A DNA stretch of 64,000 bases from Rhizobium mayense (GTDB lineage: Bacteria > Pseudomonadota > Alphaproteobacteria > Rhizobiales > Rhizobiaceae), in the NCBI RefSeq assembly GCF_030272705.1, contig NZ_JARFYM010000019.1, positions 1-64,000 on the forward strand. The letters run 5' to 3'. Shown piece by piece: positions 1 through 9,544 of the stretch. The notes under the pieces are model-generated. The model worked only from the letters and a program-made list of their open reading frames with translations, did no database searches and was not told the origin of the DNA. Made by a program: the position numbers and the translations under genes. Within the stretch, counting starts at the first letter, position 1. Every line of letters starts with the position of its first letter.

Positions 1-93
1 CAAAAATATACGGAACTCATTAGTAATATTTCCAAATAAAAATAACTGAAAATCAAGTTTTTTATGGTTTTATATGTGTGGGGGATGAGAGCC

Positions 94-2055
94 ATGAGGA
101 ACTTGCTTTCAGGCTTGCGCCTGCAGAAAGAGAATCCGACGTTTCTGGTGGCGCAATACAAAGCGCTGTCGTCACAGATACCTGTTCTTTATATTCTTCT
201 GATCATCAATGCCCTGGCCGTGGCGATCACCCATATCCGCACCGCGCCGATGTGGCTGGCGCTTTATGTGCCGGTCGGCCTCAGCATATTCTGTGTTTTC
301 CGGATCGCCTGGTGGCAGATACACGGCCAGGACTCCATAACTGCGGATCGGGCCTATAGGGTGATGAACCGAACGATCGTGTTCGGCGGCGTGCTGACCT
401 TTGCTTTCGGCGCCTGGGCCGTCGCACTTTATCAATATGGCAATGCCTATCAGCAGGGTCAGATTGCCTATTTTCTGGTCGTGACGGGCATCTCCTGCGT
501 CTTCTGCCTCATGCATCTGCCGGCCGCCGCATTGCTGACGACGGCGATCACCTTCTCCTTCATGGTCGTCACCTTCATGGTCTCCGGCAATTCCGTGTTC
601 GTGGCAACGGCGACCAGCGTCATTTTCCTCACCTTTCCCTTCATTCGCGTCATCAACAGCTATTTCCGGAACTTTGCCGGTCTGGTGCGGCTGACGGAGG
701 AACTTGTCGACAAGCAGACGGAAGCTGAACGGCTAATTCTCGTCAACAGCCGCAACGCGCTGCAGGATCAGCTCACCGGCCTTGCCAACCGCCGCAGCTT
801 TTTTCGCGAATTGCAGGATCTGTTGCAGCAACGGCCGGAGGAACCGCCGATCGTCGGTCTTGTCGATCTCGATGGCTTCAAACCGGTCAACGACGTCTTT
901 GGCCACGCCGCGGGCGACCTCGTCTTGAAGCAGACTGCCGAACGTTTTGTGGCCCTGATGAGCGGCAAAGGCACCATTGCGCGCCTTGGTGGCGACGAAT
1001 TCGGCGTGATTTTTCCACGCGATCTCGGCCGCGATTGTGTCTCCGACTTGGGGCAGGCTTTCTGCGCGACGCTGCGCGAACCCTATGATGTGCCCGGTGG
1101 CTCCATTCGTATTTCCGGCTCCTGCGGCATCGTCGTGCCGGAGGGCGGCGGCCATACGGCCGAGCAGCTATATGAAAAGGCAGACTTCGCCCTCTATCAG
1201 GTCAAGAGCCGCCGCAATGGCAGCGTCGAGTTCTTCTCCCATGATCTTGAAGAGATCCTCCAGCAGCGGCACCTGATCGAGCTGGAATTGCAGAGCGACA
1301 ATTTCGCCCGGGAATTGTCGCTGGAATACCAACCGATCGTCGATCTCGATGATGGCCATGTCGTCGGCTTCGAAGCCTTGGCGCGCTGGAACAGCGCCCG
1401 CCTTGGCCGCGTCAGCCCCGATGCCTTCGTTCCCGCCGCCGAGCGCACGGCGGTGATCGGCAAGATGACCCGCATCCTGTTCGCCGAGGCGCTGCAGGCG
1501 TTATCGATCATGCCTTCGGCGTTGCGCATGTCTTTCAACCTGTCGGCGCGCGACATCTGCGACCATGAGACCTCGATGGCCCTGCTGGCCATGATCCATA
1601 CCGCCAAGATCGATCCGCGCCGCATCGAATTCGAGATCACCGAGACGGCATTGCTGTCGGATTTCGACACGGCCTATGAGGTCATCGGCCTGTTGCGCGC
1701 CGCCGGCATTACCATTGCGCTCGACGATTTCGGCACCGGCTTTTCCAGCCTCAGCCATGTTCACCGGCTGGAGTTCGACAAGATCAAGATCGACAAGAGT
1801 TTCGTCATGCAGTTCGATCGCGACGTTCGCTGCATGAACATCACCCGCTCGGTTGCCAATCTCAGCCGCAATCTCGGTATTGCTTCGGTCGCCGAAGGCG
1901 TCGAAAGTGCTGCGATTGCCGAGGCGCTGCGTGCTTTCGGGGTGCGGTTGGCGCAGGGCTATCATTTTTCCAAACCGCTGCGCCTGCATGATGCGATCGC
2001 CTTTGCCGAGGCGAGTGAGACCGACGTTGAGGCGCGGCGCATGGCGAATGCCTAA
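94..2055 (+). CDS. membrane-bound GGDEF/EAL cyclic-di-GMP enzyme
   Basis: This protein probably makes and/or degrades cyclic di-GMP at the inner membrane. The N-terminal ~200 residues hold several hydrophobic segments, followed by a GGDEF domain with an intact RLGGDEFGVIF signature and then an EAL domain. The EAL catalytic landmarks are all present (FEALARW, FNLSARD, FEITET, LDDFGTGFSS, KIDKSFV, EGVE), so phosphodiesterase activity is likely. No RxxD inhibitory site precedes GGDEF. I chose the ATG at 94 because a GGGGA stretch lies about 8 bases upstream; an in-frame ATG at 64 would add ten residues. The stop overlaps the convergent LysR gene by four bases. The input signal cannot be read from the sequence. 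Confidence 0.9.
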   Translation: MRNLLSGLRLQKENPTFLVAQYKALSSQIPVLYILLIINALAVAITHIRTAPMWLALYVPVGLSIFCVFRIAWWQIHGQDSITADRAYRVMNRTIVFGGVLTFAFGAWAVALYQYGNAYQQGQIAYFLVVTGISCVFCLMHLPAAALLTTAITFSFMVVTFMVSGNSVFVATATSVIFLTFPFIRVINSYFRNFAGLVRLTEELVDKQTEAERLILVNSRNALQDQLTGLANRRSFFRELQDLLQQRPEEPPIVGLVDLDGFKPVNDVFGHAAGDLVLKQTAERFVALMSGKGTIARLGGDEFGVIFPRDLGRDCVSDLGQAFCATLREPYDVPGGSIRISGSCGIVVPEGGGHTAEQLYEKADFALYQVKSRRNGSVEFFSHDLEEILQQRHLIELELQSDNFARELSLEYQPIVDLDDGHVVGFEALARWNSARLGRVSPDAFVPAAERTAVIGKMTRILFAEALQALSIMPSALRMSFNLSARDICDHETSMALLAMIHTAKIDPRRIEFEITETALLSDFDTAYEVIGLLRAAGITIALDDFGTGFSSLSHVHRLEFDKIKIDKSFVMQFDRDVRCMNITRSVANLSRNLGIASVAEGVESAAIAEALRAFGVRLAQGYHFSKPLRLHDAIAFAEASETDVEARRMANA

Positions 2056-2969
2056 GCCGACGCGTGTCCAAGAAAAGCCGGCGCGTTGCGGCGTACCGCA
2101 TCCACCAGAAAATCGATGACAGTGCGCACGCGCGGAGATTGCCGAAGGTCGCGATGGCAGGTGATCCAGTAGTGGCGCTTCAGGTCGACCTCGTCGGGTA
2201 GCACCATCTGCAGATCCGGATGCCGGCTGGCGATGAAGAAGGGCAGCACGCAGAGCCCGAGCCCGTTCTTCGTCGCCGTCAACTGCGCAAATATGCTGGA
2301 ACTCTGGAATTGCGGCTTGATGCGCGGATGGATGTCGCCGAGATAATCAAGGCCCGGCGCGAAGATCATGTCTTCGATGTAGCCGATGAAGGCATGCCCC
2401 GGCAGATCGTCGCGGCTCTCGACGCGCGCGTGGCTGGCGAGATACTCCCGCGACCCGTAGACCTGCAGATGGTAGTCAGTCAGTTTTTCGGTGAAATAGG
2501 GGCCGGCTTTCGGCGGGTCGAGCACGACGACGATGTCGGCTTCCTTGCGCGATAGCGACATGATCTGCTGGATCGTCACCAACTCCAGCGAAATGTTCGG
2601 ATACCGCTCGGTGAACTCCGAAAGCATGGTGGTGAAGAAGAAGTTTGAAAAACCCTCCGGCGCGCTGATGCGCACCACGCCGCGCTGAGCGGCTGACCCG
2701 ACCGTCAGGTCTGACCGCAGCCGCTCGGTTTCCTGCTCCATCCGCTCGGCCGTATCGACGAAGCGCTGGCCCATGCCGGTCAGCATATAGCCGCGTGGAT
2801 TGCGCTCGAAGAGCTTGACCTGAAGCGAAAATTCCAGCCGGTCGATACGGCGCGAGACGGTGGCGTGGCTGGTGCGCAATTGCCGTGCTGCGGTCGAAAG
2901 CTGTCCGGTCCGGGCCACGGCCAGGAAAAACTGCAGATCGTCCCAAGTGAAATGCGGCGCGGTCTTCAT
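2052..2969 (-). CDS. LysR-family transcriptional regulator
   Basis: This is a LysR-type DNA-binding regulator. The winged HTH occupies roughly residues 8-66 (DDLQFFLAVARTGQLSTAAR, then ATVSRRIDRLE), followed by a periplasmic-binding-protein-like effector domain; 305 residues is normal for the family. I chose the ATG at 2969, which has AAAGGGAGG just upstream; a TTG at 2987 is in frame but lacks a ribosome site. The gene diverges from the branched-chain-type ABC transporter genes, so it is the likely regulator of that operon and perhaps of the catabolic genes beyond. The effector is unknown, possibly the transported solute (inference). Confidence 0.9.
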   Translation of the reverse strand: MKTAPHFTWDDLQFFLAVARTGQLSTAARQLRTSHATVSRRIDRLEFSLQVKLFERNPRGYMLTGMGQRFVDTAERMEQETERLRSDLTVGSAAQRGVVRISAPEGFSNFFFTTMLSEFTERYPNISLELVTIQQIMSLSRKEADIVVVLDPPKAGPYFTEKLTDYHLQVYGSREYLASHARVESRDDLPGHAFIGYIEDMIFAPGLDYLGDIHPRIKPQFQSSSIFAQLTATKNGLGLCVLPFFIASRHPDLQMVLPDEVDLKRHYWITCHRDLRQSPRVRTVIDFLVDAVRRNAPAFLGHASA

Positions 2970-2980
2970 GCCTCCCTTTC

Positions 2981-2996
2981 TGTTCAAAAATGAACA
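2981..2996. promoter_or_regulatory. palindrome in LysR/transporter divergent spacer
   Basis: TGTTCA-AAAA-TGAACA is a perfect 6-bp inverted repeat 11 bases upstream of the LysR start. A second TGAACA lies at 3100-3105 in front of the transporter genes. The position between divergent genes suits a LysR operator and autoregulation, but the assignment is inferred from position and symmetry only. Confidence 0.4.
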
Positions 2997-3140
2997 GACA
3001 CTGTTTGGAATTAATTGTAAACTTCACTTGCGTCAACGCACGATTTCAATGATCTTGAAGGACAGGAAAGTCGTTTTGAGGAGAACGACTGGCCAATTTT
3101 GAACAGATTCATTTTTGCCAAATCTCTGGGAGGAGAAGAT

Positions 3141-4349
3141 ATGCGAAAGAGTCTTATTGCGTCCCTGGCACTTCTGCTTGCGACTAGCACCGCGGCCTTC
3201 GCCGCTGGGGCCTCCGACAATGTAGTGAAGATCGGCATTTTGAACGACCAGTCGGGCGTCTATGCTGACTTCGGCGGCAAGTCCTCCGTGGAAGCCGCCA
3301 AGATGGCCGTCGAGGATTTTGGCGGGAAGGTGCTGGGTGTGCCGATCGAGATCGTCGATGCCGACCATCAGAACAAGCCCGATATCGCCTCGAACATCGC
3401 CCGCCAATGGTATGACACCGACAAGGTCGACGCCATCATGGAGCTGACGACCTCGTCGGTAGCGCTGGCGGTGCAGGCGATTGCCAAGGAAAAGAAGAAG
3501 ATCGATATCGTCACCGGCGCAGCCACGACCGACCTCACCGGCAAACAATGCTCGCCCTACGGCTTCCATTGGGCCTATGACACGCACGCTCTGGCCGTCG
3601 GTACCGGTGGCGCGCTCGTCAAGCAGGGCGGCGATACATGGTTCTTTCTGACCGCCGATTACGCATTCGGTTACTCGCTGGAGCAGCAGACGACCGATTT
3701 CGTCAAGGCAAACGGCGGCAAAATTCTCGGGTCCGTCCGTCATCCGCTGTCGACGAATGATTTCTCGTCCTTCCTGCTGCAGGCGCAATCATCTGGCGCC
3801 AAGGTCATCGGCCTTGCCAATGCCGGCCTCGATACATCCAACGCCATCAAGCAGGCCTCGGAATTCGGCATCACCCAGGGCGGCCAGCATCTGGCGGCAC
3901 TGCTGTTTACGCTCGCCGAAGTTCATGGCCTCGGCCTGCAGGCGGCTCAAGGCTTGACCCTAACCGAGGGCTATTACTGGAATCTCGATGACAAGAGCCG
4001 CGAATTCGGCAAACGCTTCTTTGCCCGCACGGGCAGAATGCCGAACATGATCCACGCCGGCACCTATTCCGCCGTCCTGCAATATCTGAAGGCCGTGCAG
4101 AAGGCCGGCACGGACGATACCGAAGCGGTCGCGAAGGAGCTGCACGAAATGCCCGTCGACGACTTTTTCGCCCGCGGCGGCACGGTGGGCCCCAACGGCC
4201 GCATGTTCCACGACATGTACCTGCTCCAGGTCAAGAAGCCTGAGGAAAGCAAGCAGCCGTGGGATTATTACAATGTGCTGGCAACCATCCCCGGCAAGGA
4301 AGCCTACATCGATCCGGCCAAGAGCGGCTGCGATCTCGTCAAACAGTAA
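3141..4349 (+). CDS. ABC transporter substrate-binding protein, branched-chain amino-acid type
   Basis: Periplasmic solute receptor of the hydrophobic amino-acid transporter (HAAT/LivK) family. The ATG at 3141 follows a strong GGGAGGAG ribosome site and starts a clear signal peptide (MRKSLIASLALLLATSTAAF, cleavage near AFA-AG). The mature part opens with VKIGILNDQSGVYADFGGKS, the usual start of this fold; 402 residues is typical. It leads an operon with two ATPases and two permeases. Divergence from LivK and the neighbouring oxidoreductase and acyl-CoA genes mean the substrate may be a branched-chain amino acid, a keto or hydroxy acid, or another organic acid. The sequence does not decide this. 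Confidence 0.9.
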   Translation: MRKSLIASLALLLATSTAAFAAGASDNVVKIGILNDQSGVYADFGGKSSVEAAKMAVEDFGGKVLGVPIEIVDADHQNKPDIASNIARQWYDTDKVDAIMELTTSSVALAVQAIAKEKKKIDIVTGAATTDLTGKQCSPYGFHWAYDTHALAVGTGGALVKQGGDTWFFLTADYAFGYSLEQQTTDFVKANGGKILGSVRHPLSTNDFSSFLLQAQSSGAKVIGLANAGLDTSNAIKQASEFGITQGGQHLAALLFTLAEVHGLGLQAAQGLTLTEGYYWNLDDKSREFGKRFFARTGRMPNMIHAGTYSAVLQYLKAVQKAGTDDTEAVAKELHEMPVDDFFARGGTVGPNGRMFHDMYLLQVKKPEESKQPWDYYNVLATIPGKEAYIDPAKSGCDLVKQ

Positions 4350-4364
4350 GGTTGCGATCAGCCG

Positions 4365-5147
4365 ATGGCGATCTCCGCGACAGAGCAACGCGAAGAGCCG
4401 CGGGTGGTCTTATCCGCCCGCGGCCTCCGCCGCGATTTTGGCGGCTTCACGGCCGTCAAGAATGTCGATCTCGACGTGCGTCATGCCCGCGTGCACGCGC
4501 TGATCGGCCCGAACGGCGCCGGCAAGACGACCGTCTTCAACCTGCTGACGAAATTCTTGCAGCCGACGCACGGGACGATCACCCTGCTCGGCACCGATAT
4601 CACCAGGACAAAGCCGGACCGGGTGGCGCGCATGGGGCTGGTGCGTTCCTTCCAGATTTCGGCCGTCTTTCCGCATCTCTCCGTGCTCGACAATGTTCGC
4701 GTCGCACTGCAACGGCCGAATAATCTGGCGCATCAATTCTGGCGGCCGATCTCGGCATTGACGAGCCTCAACGAACGCGCCGAGCAATTGCTGGCAGCGG
4801 TCGGCCTGGCGAAGGAGCGCAATGCCATCGCCGCCGATCTGTCCTATGGCCGTAAGCGCGTGCTGGAGATCGCGACGACCTTGGCGCTTGATCCCAAGGT
4901 GCTCTTGCTCGATGAACCAATGGCCGGCATGGGGCTGGAAGATGTCAACACCGTCTCCGCCATCATCCGCGATGTGGCGCGCGACCGGGCCGTGCTGATG
5001 GTGGAGCACAATCTCTCCGTCGTCGCCGATATCTGCCACCACGTCACCGTGCTCCAGCGCGGCGAAATCCTCGCCGAAGGCAACTACGCCACGGTCAGCC
5101 AGGACACGCGCGTCCGAGAGGCCTATATGGGCACGGAGGAGGCGTAG
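4365..5147 (+). CDS. HAAT-family ABC ATPase, LivG-like
   Basis: Cytoplasmic ATPase of the branched-chain-type importer. Walker A is GPNGAGKTT, the LivG-type signature is LSYGRKRVLEIA (G replaces the second S/G of the common LSGGQ), and Walker B is VLLLDEPMAGMG; an EHNLSVV switch histidine follows. The 260-residue length and the LivG-type insert between Walker A and the signature fit the larger of the two ATPases in these systems. It begins 15 bases after the receptor gene and ends one base before the second ATPase, so it is co-transcribed. Confidence 0.92.
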   Translation: MAISATEQREEPRVVLSARGLRRDFGGFTAVKNVDLDVRHARVHALIGPNGAGKTTVFNLLTKFLQPTHGTITLLGTDITRTKPDRVARMGLVRSFQISAVFPHLSVLDNVRVALQRPNNLAHQFWRPISALTSLNERAEQLLAAVGLAKERNAIAADLSYGRKRVLEIATTLALDPKVLLLDEPMAGMGLEDVNTVSAIIRDVARDRAVLMVEHNLSVVADICHHVTVLQRGEILAEGNYATVSQDTRVREAYMGTEEA

Positions 5148-5148
5148 G

Positions 5149-5850
5149 ATGGCGGCGCTGCTAGAGGTGCAGGGTCTCAATGCCTGGTATGGCGAAAGCC
5201 ACATATTGCACGGCGTCGACATGAAAGTCGGCGAGGGCGAGACCATTACCATTCTCGGCCGCAACGGCGTCGGCAAGACGACGACGCTCCGCACAATCGT
5301 CGGTATCGTCCGGGCGCGCAAGGGTAAGATCGCCTTTGCCGGCGCCGACATGATGCATGTGCCGCTGCACAAGACCGCGCACCGGGGCATCGGTTTCGTG
5401 CCCGAGGAGCGCGGCATCTTTTCGACGCTCAGCGTTCATGAAAATCTGATGCTGCCGCCGGTGGTCGCGCAAGGCGGGATGACGGTCGATGAGATTTTCG
5501 AGCTGTTTCCCAATCTGCACGAGCGCCGCAACAGCACCGGCACGAAACTCTCCGGCGGGGAGCAGCAGATGCTCGCCATGGCCCGCATCCTGCGCACCGG
5601 TGTGCGCATGCTGCTCCTCGACGAACCCACGGAAGGGTTGGCGCCGGTCATCGTCCAGCGCATCGGTGAGGTGCTGAAAAAGCTGAAGGAGCGCGGCATG
5701 ACCATTCTGCTGGTCGAGCAGAATTTCCGCTTTGCCAGCCGCATTGCCGATCGCTTCTATCTGATGGATCATGGCCAGATGGTTGCGGAATTTCCGGTCG
5801 GCGAATTGCCCGAGCGGATGGGCATGCTGCACAAGGTTCTGGGGGTCTGA
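5149..5850 (+). CDS. HAAT-family ABC ATPase, LivF-like
   Basis: Second ATPase of the importer, partner of the preceding gene. Walker A is GRNGVGKTT, the signature is LSGGEQQMLAMAR, Walker B is LLLDEPTEGLAP, and the switch histidine is replaced by glutamine in LLVEQNFRFA, which is normal in LivF proteins. The length of 233 residues matches the family. The ATG follows the previous stop by a single base, which indicates translational coupling. Confidence 0.92.
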   Translation: MAALLEVQGLNAWYGESHILHGVDMKVGEGETITILGRNGVGKTTTLRTIVGIVRARKGKIAFAGADMMHVPLHKTAHRGIGFVPEERGIFSTLSVHENLMLPPVVAQGGMTVDEIFELFPNLHERRNSTGTKLSGGEQQMLAMARILRTGVRMLLLDEPTEGLAPVIVQRIGEVLKKLKERGMTILLVEQNFRFASRIADRFYLMDHGQMVAEFPVGELPERMGMLHKVLGV

Positions 5851-5854
5851 CGTC

Positions 5855-6742
5855 ATGACCATGATATTCGGTATCCCGCTGCAGGCGCTCCTCGGACAAT
5901 TGCTGATCGGGCTGATCAACGGCTCCTTCTATGCGCTCCTGAGCCTCGGGCTCGCGATCATCTTCGGCATGCTGCGGGTGATCAATTTCGCCCATGGTGC
6001 GCTCTATATGCTCGGTGCTTTTACTGCCTATTTACTGCTCGCCTATGCCGGCATCGGCTATTGGCCCTCACTGGTGCTGGCGCCGCTGATTGTGGGCTTG
6101 TTCGGTGCTGTCGTCGAACGCCTGTGCCTGCGCAGGCTCTACAAGGTCGATCCGCTCTACGGCCTGCTTTTCACCTTCGGCATGGCGCTGACCATTGAAG
6201 GCACGTTCCGCTATCTCTACGGTTCTTCGGGCCAGCCCTACGCCGTGCCGACCGCGCTGGTGGGCGCCGTCAATCTCGGTTTCATGTTCCTGCCGATCTA
6301 TCGCGGCTGGGTGATCGCGGTCTCGCTTGTTGTCTGCCTTGGCACCTGGCTGCTGATCGAGAAGACCAAGCTTGGCGCCTATCTGCGTGCCGCGACGGAA
6401 AATTCGGTGCTCGTGCAGGTCTTCGGCGTCAATGTGCCGGTGCTTCTGACGCTGACCTATGCCTTCGGCGTCGCGCTCGCCGCCCTTGCCGGCGTGCTGG
6501 CCGCGCCGATCTATCAGGTCTCGCCGCTGATGGGATCAAACATGATCATCATCGTCTTTGCCGTCGTTGTCGTCGGCGGCATGGGCTCGATCATGGGCGC
6601 CATCATCACCGGCTATGTGCTTGGCGTGGCGGAAGGCCTGACGAAGGTGTTTTATCCGGAAGCATCCAACATCGTCATCTTCGTGATCATGGCGATCGTG
6701 CTGCTCCTCAGGCCCGCGGGCCTTTTTGGCCGGGATGCGTGA
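5855..6742 (+). CDS. HAAT-family ABC permease, LivH-like
   Basis: Inner-membrane permease with about eight hydrophobic helices. The motif LLIGLINGSFYALLSLGLAI followed by GMLRVINFAHGALYMLG is diagnostic of LivH proteins. The ATG at 5855 lies four bases after the LivF-like stop; an in-frame start upstream at 5771 would lie inside the ATPase gene and add a non-family N-terminus, so it was not used. The 3' end runs up to the second permease gene with almost no gap. Confidence 0.92.
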   Translation: MTMIFGIPLQALLGQLLIGLINGSFYALLSLGLAIIFGMLRVINFAHGALYMLGAFTAYLLLAYAGIGYWPSLVLAPLIVGLFGAVVERLCLRRLYKVDPLYGLLFTFGMALTIEGTFRYLYGSSGQPYAVPTALVGAVNLGFMFLPIYRGWVIAVSLVVCLGTWLLIEKTKLGAYLRAATENSVLVQVFGVNVPVLLTLTYAFGVALAALAGVLAAPIYQVSPLMGSNMIIIVFAVVVVGGMGSIMGAIITGYVLGVAEGLTKVFYPEASNIVIFVIMAIVLLLRPAGLFGRDA

Positions 6743-6743
6743 C

Positions 6744-7730
6744 ATGGCCGATATGACCGATACGCTGAAATCCGAAAGCCGTCGCCCTTCGTCAGTCCAG
6801 AAGACTTTTCTGATCGTCGGCCTGGTTCTGCTGATCTGGGCGCCGTTTTTTATCTATCCGATCTTTGTCATGAAGGTGCTTTGCTTCGCGCTGTTTGCCT
6901 GCGCCTTCAACCTGCTGCTCGGTTATACCGGCCTGCTGTCCTTCGGCCATGCCACCTTCTTTGGCGGAGCCGCCTATTTCACGGCTTATACGGTGAAGGC
7001 GTGGGGCGTTCCGCCGGAACTCGGCATCCTTATCGGCGTCGCCGGTGCGGCGCTGCTCGGGCTCGTGATGGGCTTCGTCGCCATCCGCCGGCAGGGTATC
7101 TATTTCGCCATGATCACGCTGGCGCTGTCCTACATGTTCTATTTCTTCTGCCTGCAGGCGAGGTTCACGCAGGGCGAAGACGGCATTCAATCGGTGCCGC
7201 GTGGCTTTCTCTTCGGCGTCATCGATCTCAATAACCCCTTCAATATGTATTATTTCGTGCTGGCGGTGTTCATCATCGGCGTGCTGATCATCTGGCGCTT
7301 CATCAATTCGCCCTTTGGCATGATCCTCAAATCGATCCGGGAAAACGAGCAGCGGGCGATTTCGCTCGGCTATTCCGTCGCCCATTACAAACTCGGCGCT
7401 TTCGTCATGTCGGCGGCTCTTTCTGGGCTTGCCGGTGCGGTAAAGGCGCTGGTCTTCCAGTTCGCCACCTTGACCGATGTCGCCTGGCAGATGTCCGGCG
7501 AGGTGATCCTGATGACCTTGCTCGGCGGCATCGGCACCTTGATCGGCCCGCTTTTCGGCGCCGGCTTCGTGGCAACGCTGGAAAATTATCTCGCGACCTC
7601 TGAATTCCCGGTCACCGTCATCACCGGCATCGTCTTCATGGTCTGCGTCCTGCTCTTCCGCCGCGGCATCATCGGCGAATTCTATGCGTCGCGGCTCGGA
7701 CGGAAGCTGGGATTTGAGTATCGGCGCTGA
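6744..7730 (+). CDS. HAAT-family ABC permease, LivM-like
   Basis: Second inner-membrane permease, heterodimer partner of the LivH-like protein. The motif LLLGYTGLLSFGHATFFGGA and the central AIRRQGIYFAMITLALS are typical of LivM. I chose the ATG at 6744, immediately after the LivH-like stop; ATGs at 6726 and 6735 are in frame but overlap that gene. It closes the transporter operon, since a repeat element separates it from the GMC oxidoreductase gene. Confidence 0.9.
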   Translation: MADMTDTLKSESRRPSSVQKTFLIVGLVLLIWAPFFIYPIFVMKVLCFALFACAFNLLLGYTGLLSFGHATFFGGAAYFTAYTVKAWGVPPELGILIGVAGAALLGLVMGFVAIRRQGIYFAMITLALSYMFYFFCLQARFTQGEDGIQSVPRGFLFGVIDLNNPFNMYYFVLAVFIIGVLIIWRFINSPFGMILKSIRENEQRAISLGYSVAHYKLGAFVMSAALSGLAGAVKALVFQFATLTDVAWQMSGEVILMTLLGGIGTLIGPLFGAGFVATLENYLATSEFPVTVITGIVFMVCVLLFRRGIIGEFYASRLGRKLGFEYRR

Positions 7731-7742
7731 TTGCTTGACTTT

Positions 7743-7885
7743 CCTTCTCCCCGTGAGCGGGGAGAAGGTGCCCGAAGGGCGGATGAGGGGCTGCACGGAC
7801 TTCCAGCGAATACGGAATTTGCAAGGCCTTCCCGCCCCTCACCCTAACCCTCTCCGCGCCCCTTCGACGAGTTCAGGGCGGGGAA
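7743..7885. repeat. RIME-type palindromic intergenic repeat
   Basis: The spacer holds CCTTCTCCCC (7743-7752) pairing with GGGGAGAAGG (7759-7768) around a 6-base loop. A second palindromic half follows, in which GGATGAGGGG near 7781 faces CCCCTCACCC near 7836. This architecture matches the Rhizobium-specific intergenic mosaic elements described in Sinorhizobium and Rhizobium. It may act as a partial terminator between the transporter and catabolic genes. Confidence 0.75.
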
Positions 7886-7907
7886 AGCGGACGATAGAGT
7901 TTCTGGA

Positions 7908-9503
7908 ATGGATCGCTTCGACTACATCATCATCGGCGCCGGCAGTGCAGGCTGTGTGCTTGCCAATCGGCTGTCGGCGGATCGCAACAACAGGGTACTG
8001 CTGCTGGAGGCAGGAGGCAGCGACAATTACCACTGGATCCACATCCCGGTCGGCTATCTCTATTGCATCAACAACCCCCGCACGGACTGGTGCTTCACCA
8101 CCGCGCCGGAAGCCGGGCTGAACGGCCGCTCGCTGAACTATCCGCGCGGCAAGGTGCTCGGCGGCAGCTCCTCGATCAACGGCATGATCTATATGCGTGG
8201 CCAGGCACGCGATTATGATCTCTGGCGGCAGCTCGGCTGCTCCGGCTGGGGCTGGGACGATGTGCTGCCCTATTTCGTCAAGTCCGAGGATTACCACAAA
8301 GGCAAGGACGAGATGCACGGCGCCGGTGGCGAATGGCGCGTCGAGAAAGCCCGCGTGCGCTGGGCTGTGCTCGATGCCTTTCAGGCGGCCGCACGCGAAG
8401 CCGGAATTCCCGAGACGGCGGATTTCAATCGCGGCAACAACGAGGGCTCCGGCTATTTTGATGTCAACCAGCGCTCCGGCGTTCGCTGGAATACCGCAAA
8501 GGCTTTCCTGCGGCCGGCTTTGAAACAGGGCAATCTCACTGTCCTCACAAAGGCGCAGGTCCGTCGGCTGCTCGTCGAGGACGAAGCCGTCACTGGTGTC
8601 GAATTCCAGCATGACGGCATGGTGAAACGCGCTTATGCCGACAAGGAAACGGTGCTGTCCGCCGGCTCCATCGGCTCGCCGCAGATATTGGAGCTTTCCG
8701 GCATCGGCCGCGGCGAGATATTGAGTCAGGCAGGCATCGAGGTGGTGCGGGAGGTCAAGGCGATCGGCGAGAACCTGCAGGATCACCTGCAACTGCGCAT
8801 GGCCTACAAAGTGACCGGCGTGCCGACCTTGAACGAGAAGGCGACCAAATTGCTCGGCAAGGCGGCGATCGGGCTGGAATATCTTGTGCGCCGCTCGGGG
8901 CCGATGGCGATGGCGCCGAGCCAGCTCGGCATCTTCACCCGCTCCGGCCCCGACAAGGAAACGCCGGACCTGCAATATCATGTGCAGCCGGTGTCGCTCG
9001 ATAAGTTCGGCGATCCCGTCCATCCCTTTCCGGCGATCACCGCCAGCGTTTGCAATCTTAGGCCGGAGAGCCGTGGCTCTGTGCACATCGAGAGTCCCGA
9101 CTTCACGGCCCAGCCGGTGATCAGCCCAAACTATCTCTCGACACTGCGCGACCGCGAAATCGCCGTGCGCTCCATCCGCTTGACGCGGCGAATCGTGGCG
9201 CAGCCGTCTTTTGCCAAATTCCTGCCGGAGGAATTCAAGCCCGGTCCGTCCTATCAGACCGACGCCGATCTGGAGCGTGCGGCCGGCGATATCGGCACGA
9301 CGATCTTTCATCCGGTCGGCACCTGCCGCATGGGCGGCGATCCGCAAAGCGTGGTCGATCCGCGCCTGCGCTTTCGCGCCTTGGCAAGACTTCGGATCGC
9401 CGATGCTTCGGTCATGCCGTCGATCACATCGGGGAACACCAACTCGCCGACCATCATGATCGCCGAGAAAGCCGCCGAGATGATTCTTGCCGACAACCGC
9501 TAA
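7908..9503 (+). CDS. GMC-family FAD oxidoreductase (choline/alcohol dehydrogenase-like)
   Basis: Flavoprotein that oxidises an alcohol group. The FAD-binding motif DYIIIGAGSAGCVLANRLS is at the N-terminus, the GMC signature GKVLGGSSSINGMIYMRG follows, and the active-site region near the C-terminus reads FHPVGTCRMGG and later SGNTNSPTIMIAEKAA. Length of 531 residues equals choline dehydrogenase-like enzymes. The true substrate is not evident; betaine aldehyde or choline genes are absent nearby, and the following genes belong to valine breakdown, so a role in alcohol or hydroxyacid catabolism is inferred. It lies 41 bases before the hydrolase gene on the same strand. Confidence 0.88.
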   Translation: MDRFDYIIIGAGSAGCVLANRLSADRNNRVLLLEAGGSDNYHWIHIPVGYLYCINNPRTDWCFTTAPEAGLNGRSLNYPRGKVLGGSSSINGMIYMRGQARDYDLWRQLGCSGWGWDDVLPYFVKSEDYHKGKDEMHGAGGEWRVEKARVRWAVLDAFQAAAREAGIPETADFNRGNNEGSGYFDVNQRSGVRWNTAKAFLRPALKQGNLTVLTKAQVRRLLVEDEAVTGVEFQHDGMVKRAYADKETVLSAGSIGSPQILELSGIGRGEILSQAGIEVVREVKAIGENLQDHLQLRMAYKVTGVPTLNEKATKLLGKAAIGLEYLVRRSGPMAMAPSQLGIFTRSGPDKETPDLQYHVQPVSLDKFGDPVHPFPAITASVCNLRPESRGSVHIESPDFTAQPVISPNYLSTLRDREIAVRSIRLTRRIVAQPSFAKFLPEEFKPGPSYQTDADLERAAGDIGTTIFHPVGTCRMGGDPQSVVDPRLRFRALARLRIADASVMPSITSGNTNSPTIMIAEKAAEMILADNR

Positions 9504-9544
9504 GCGCCAATTGATTGAAGAAGGCGGGCAGAGGGAGTTTTCGA

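Noticed and set aside
1..63. AT-rich start of the window
   Set aside because: Probably promoter sequence of the GGDEF/EAL gene, but no specific site could be supported.
7684..8121. 145-codon frame over the spacer before the GMC gene
   Set aside because: It translates the RIME-like repeat and then the GMC gene out of frame.
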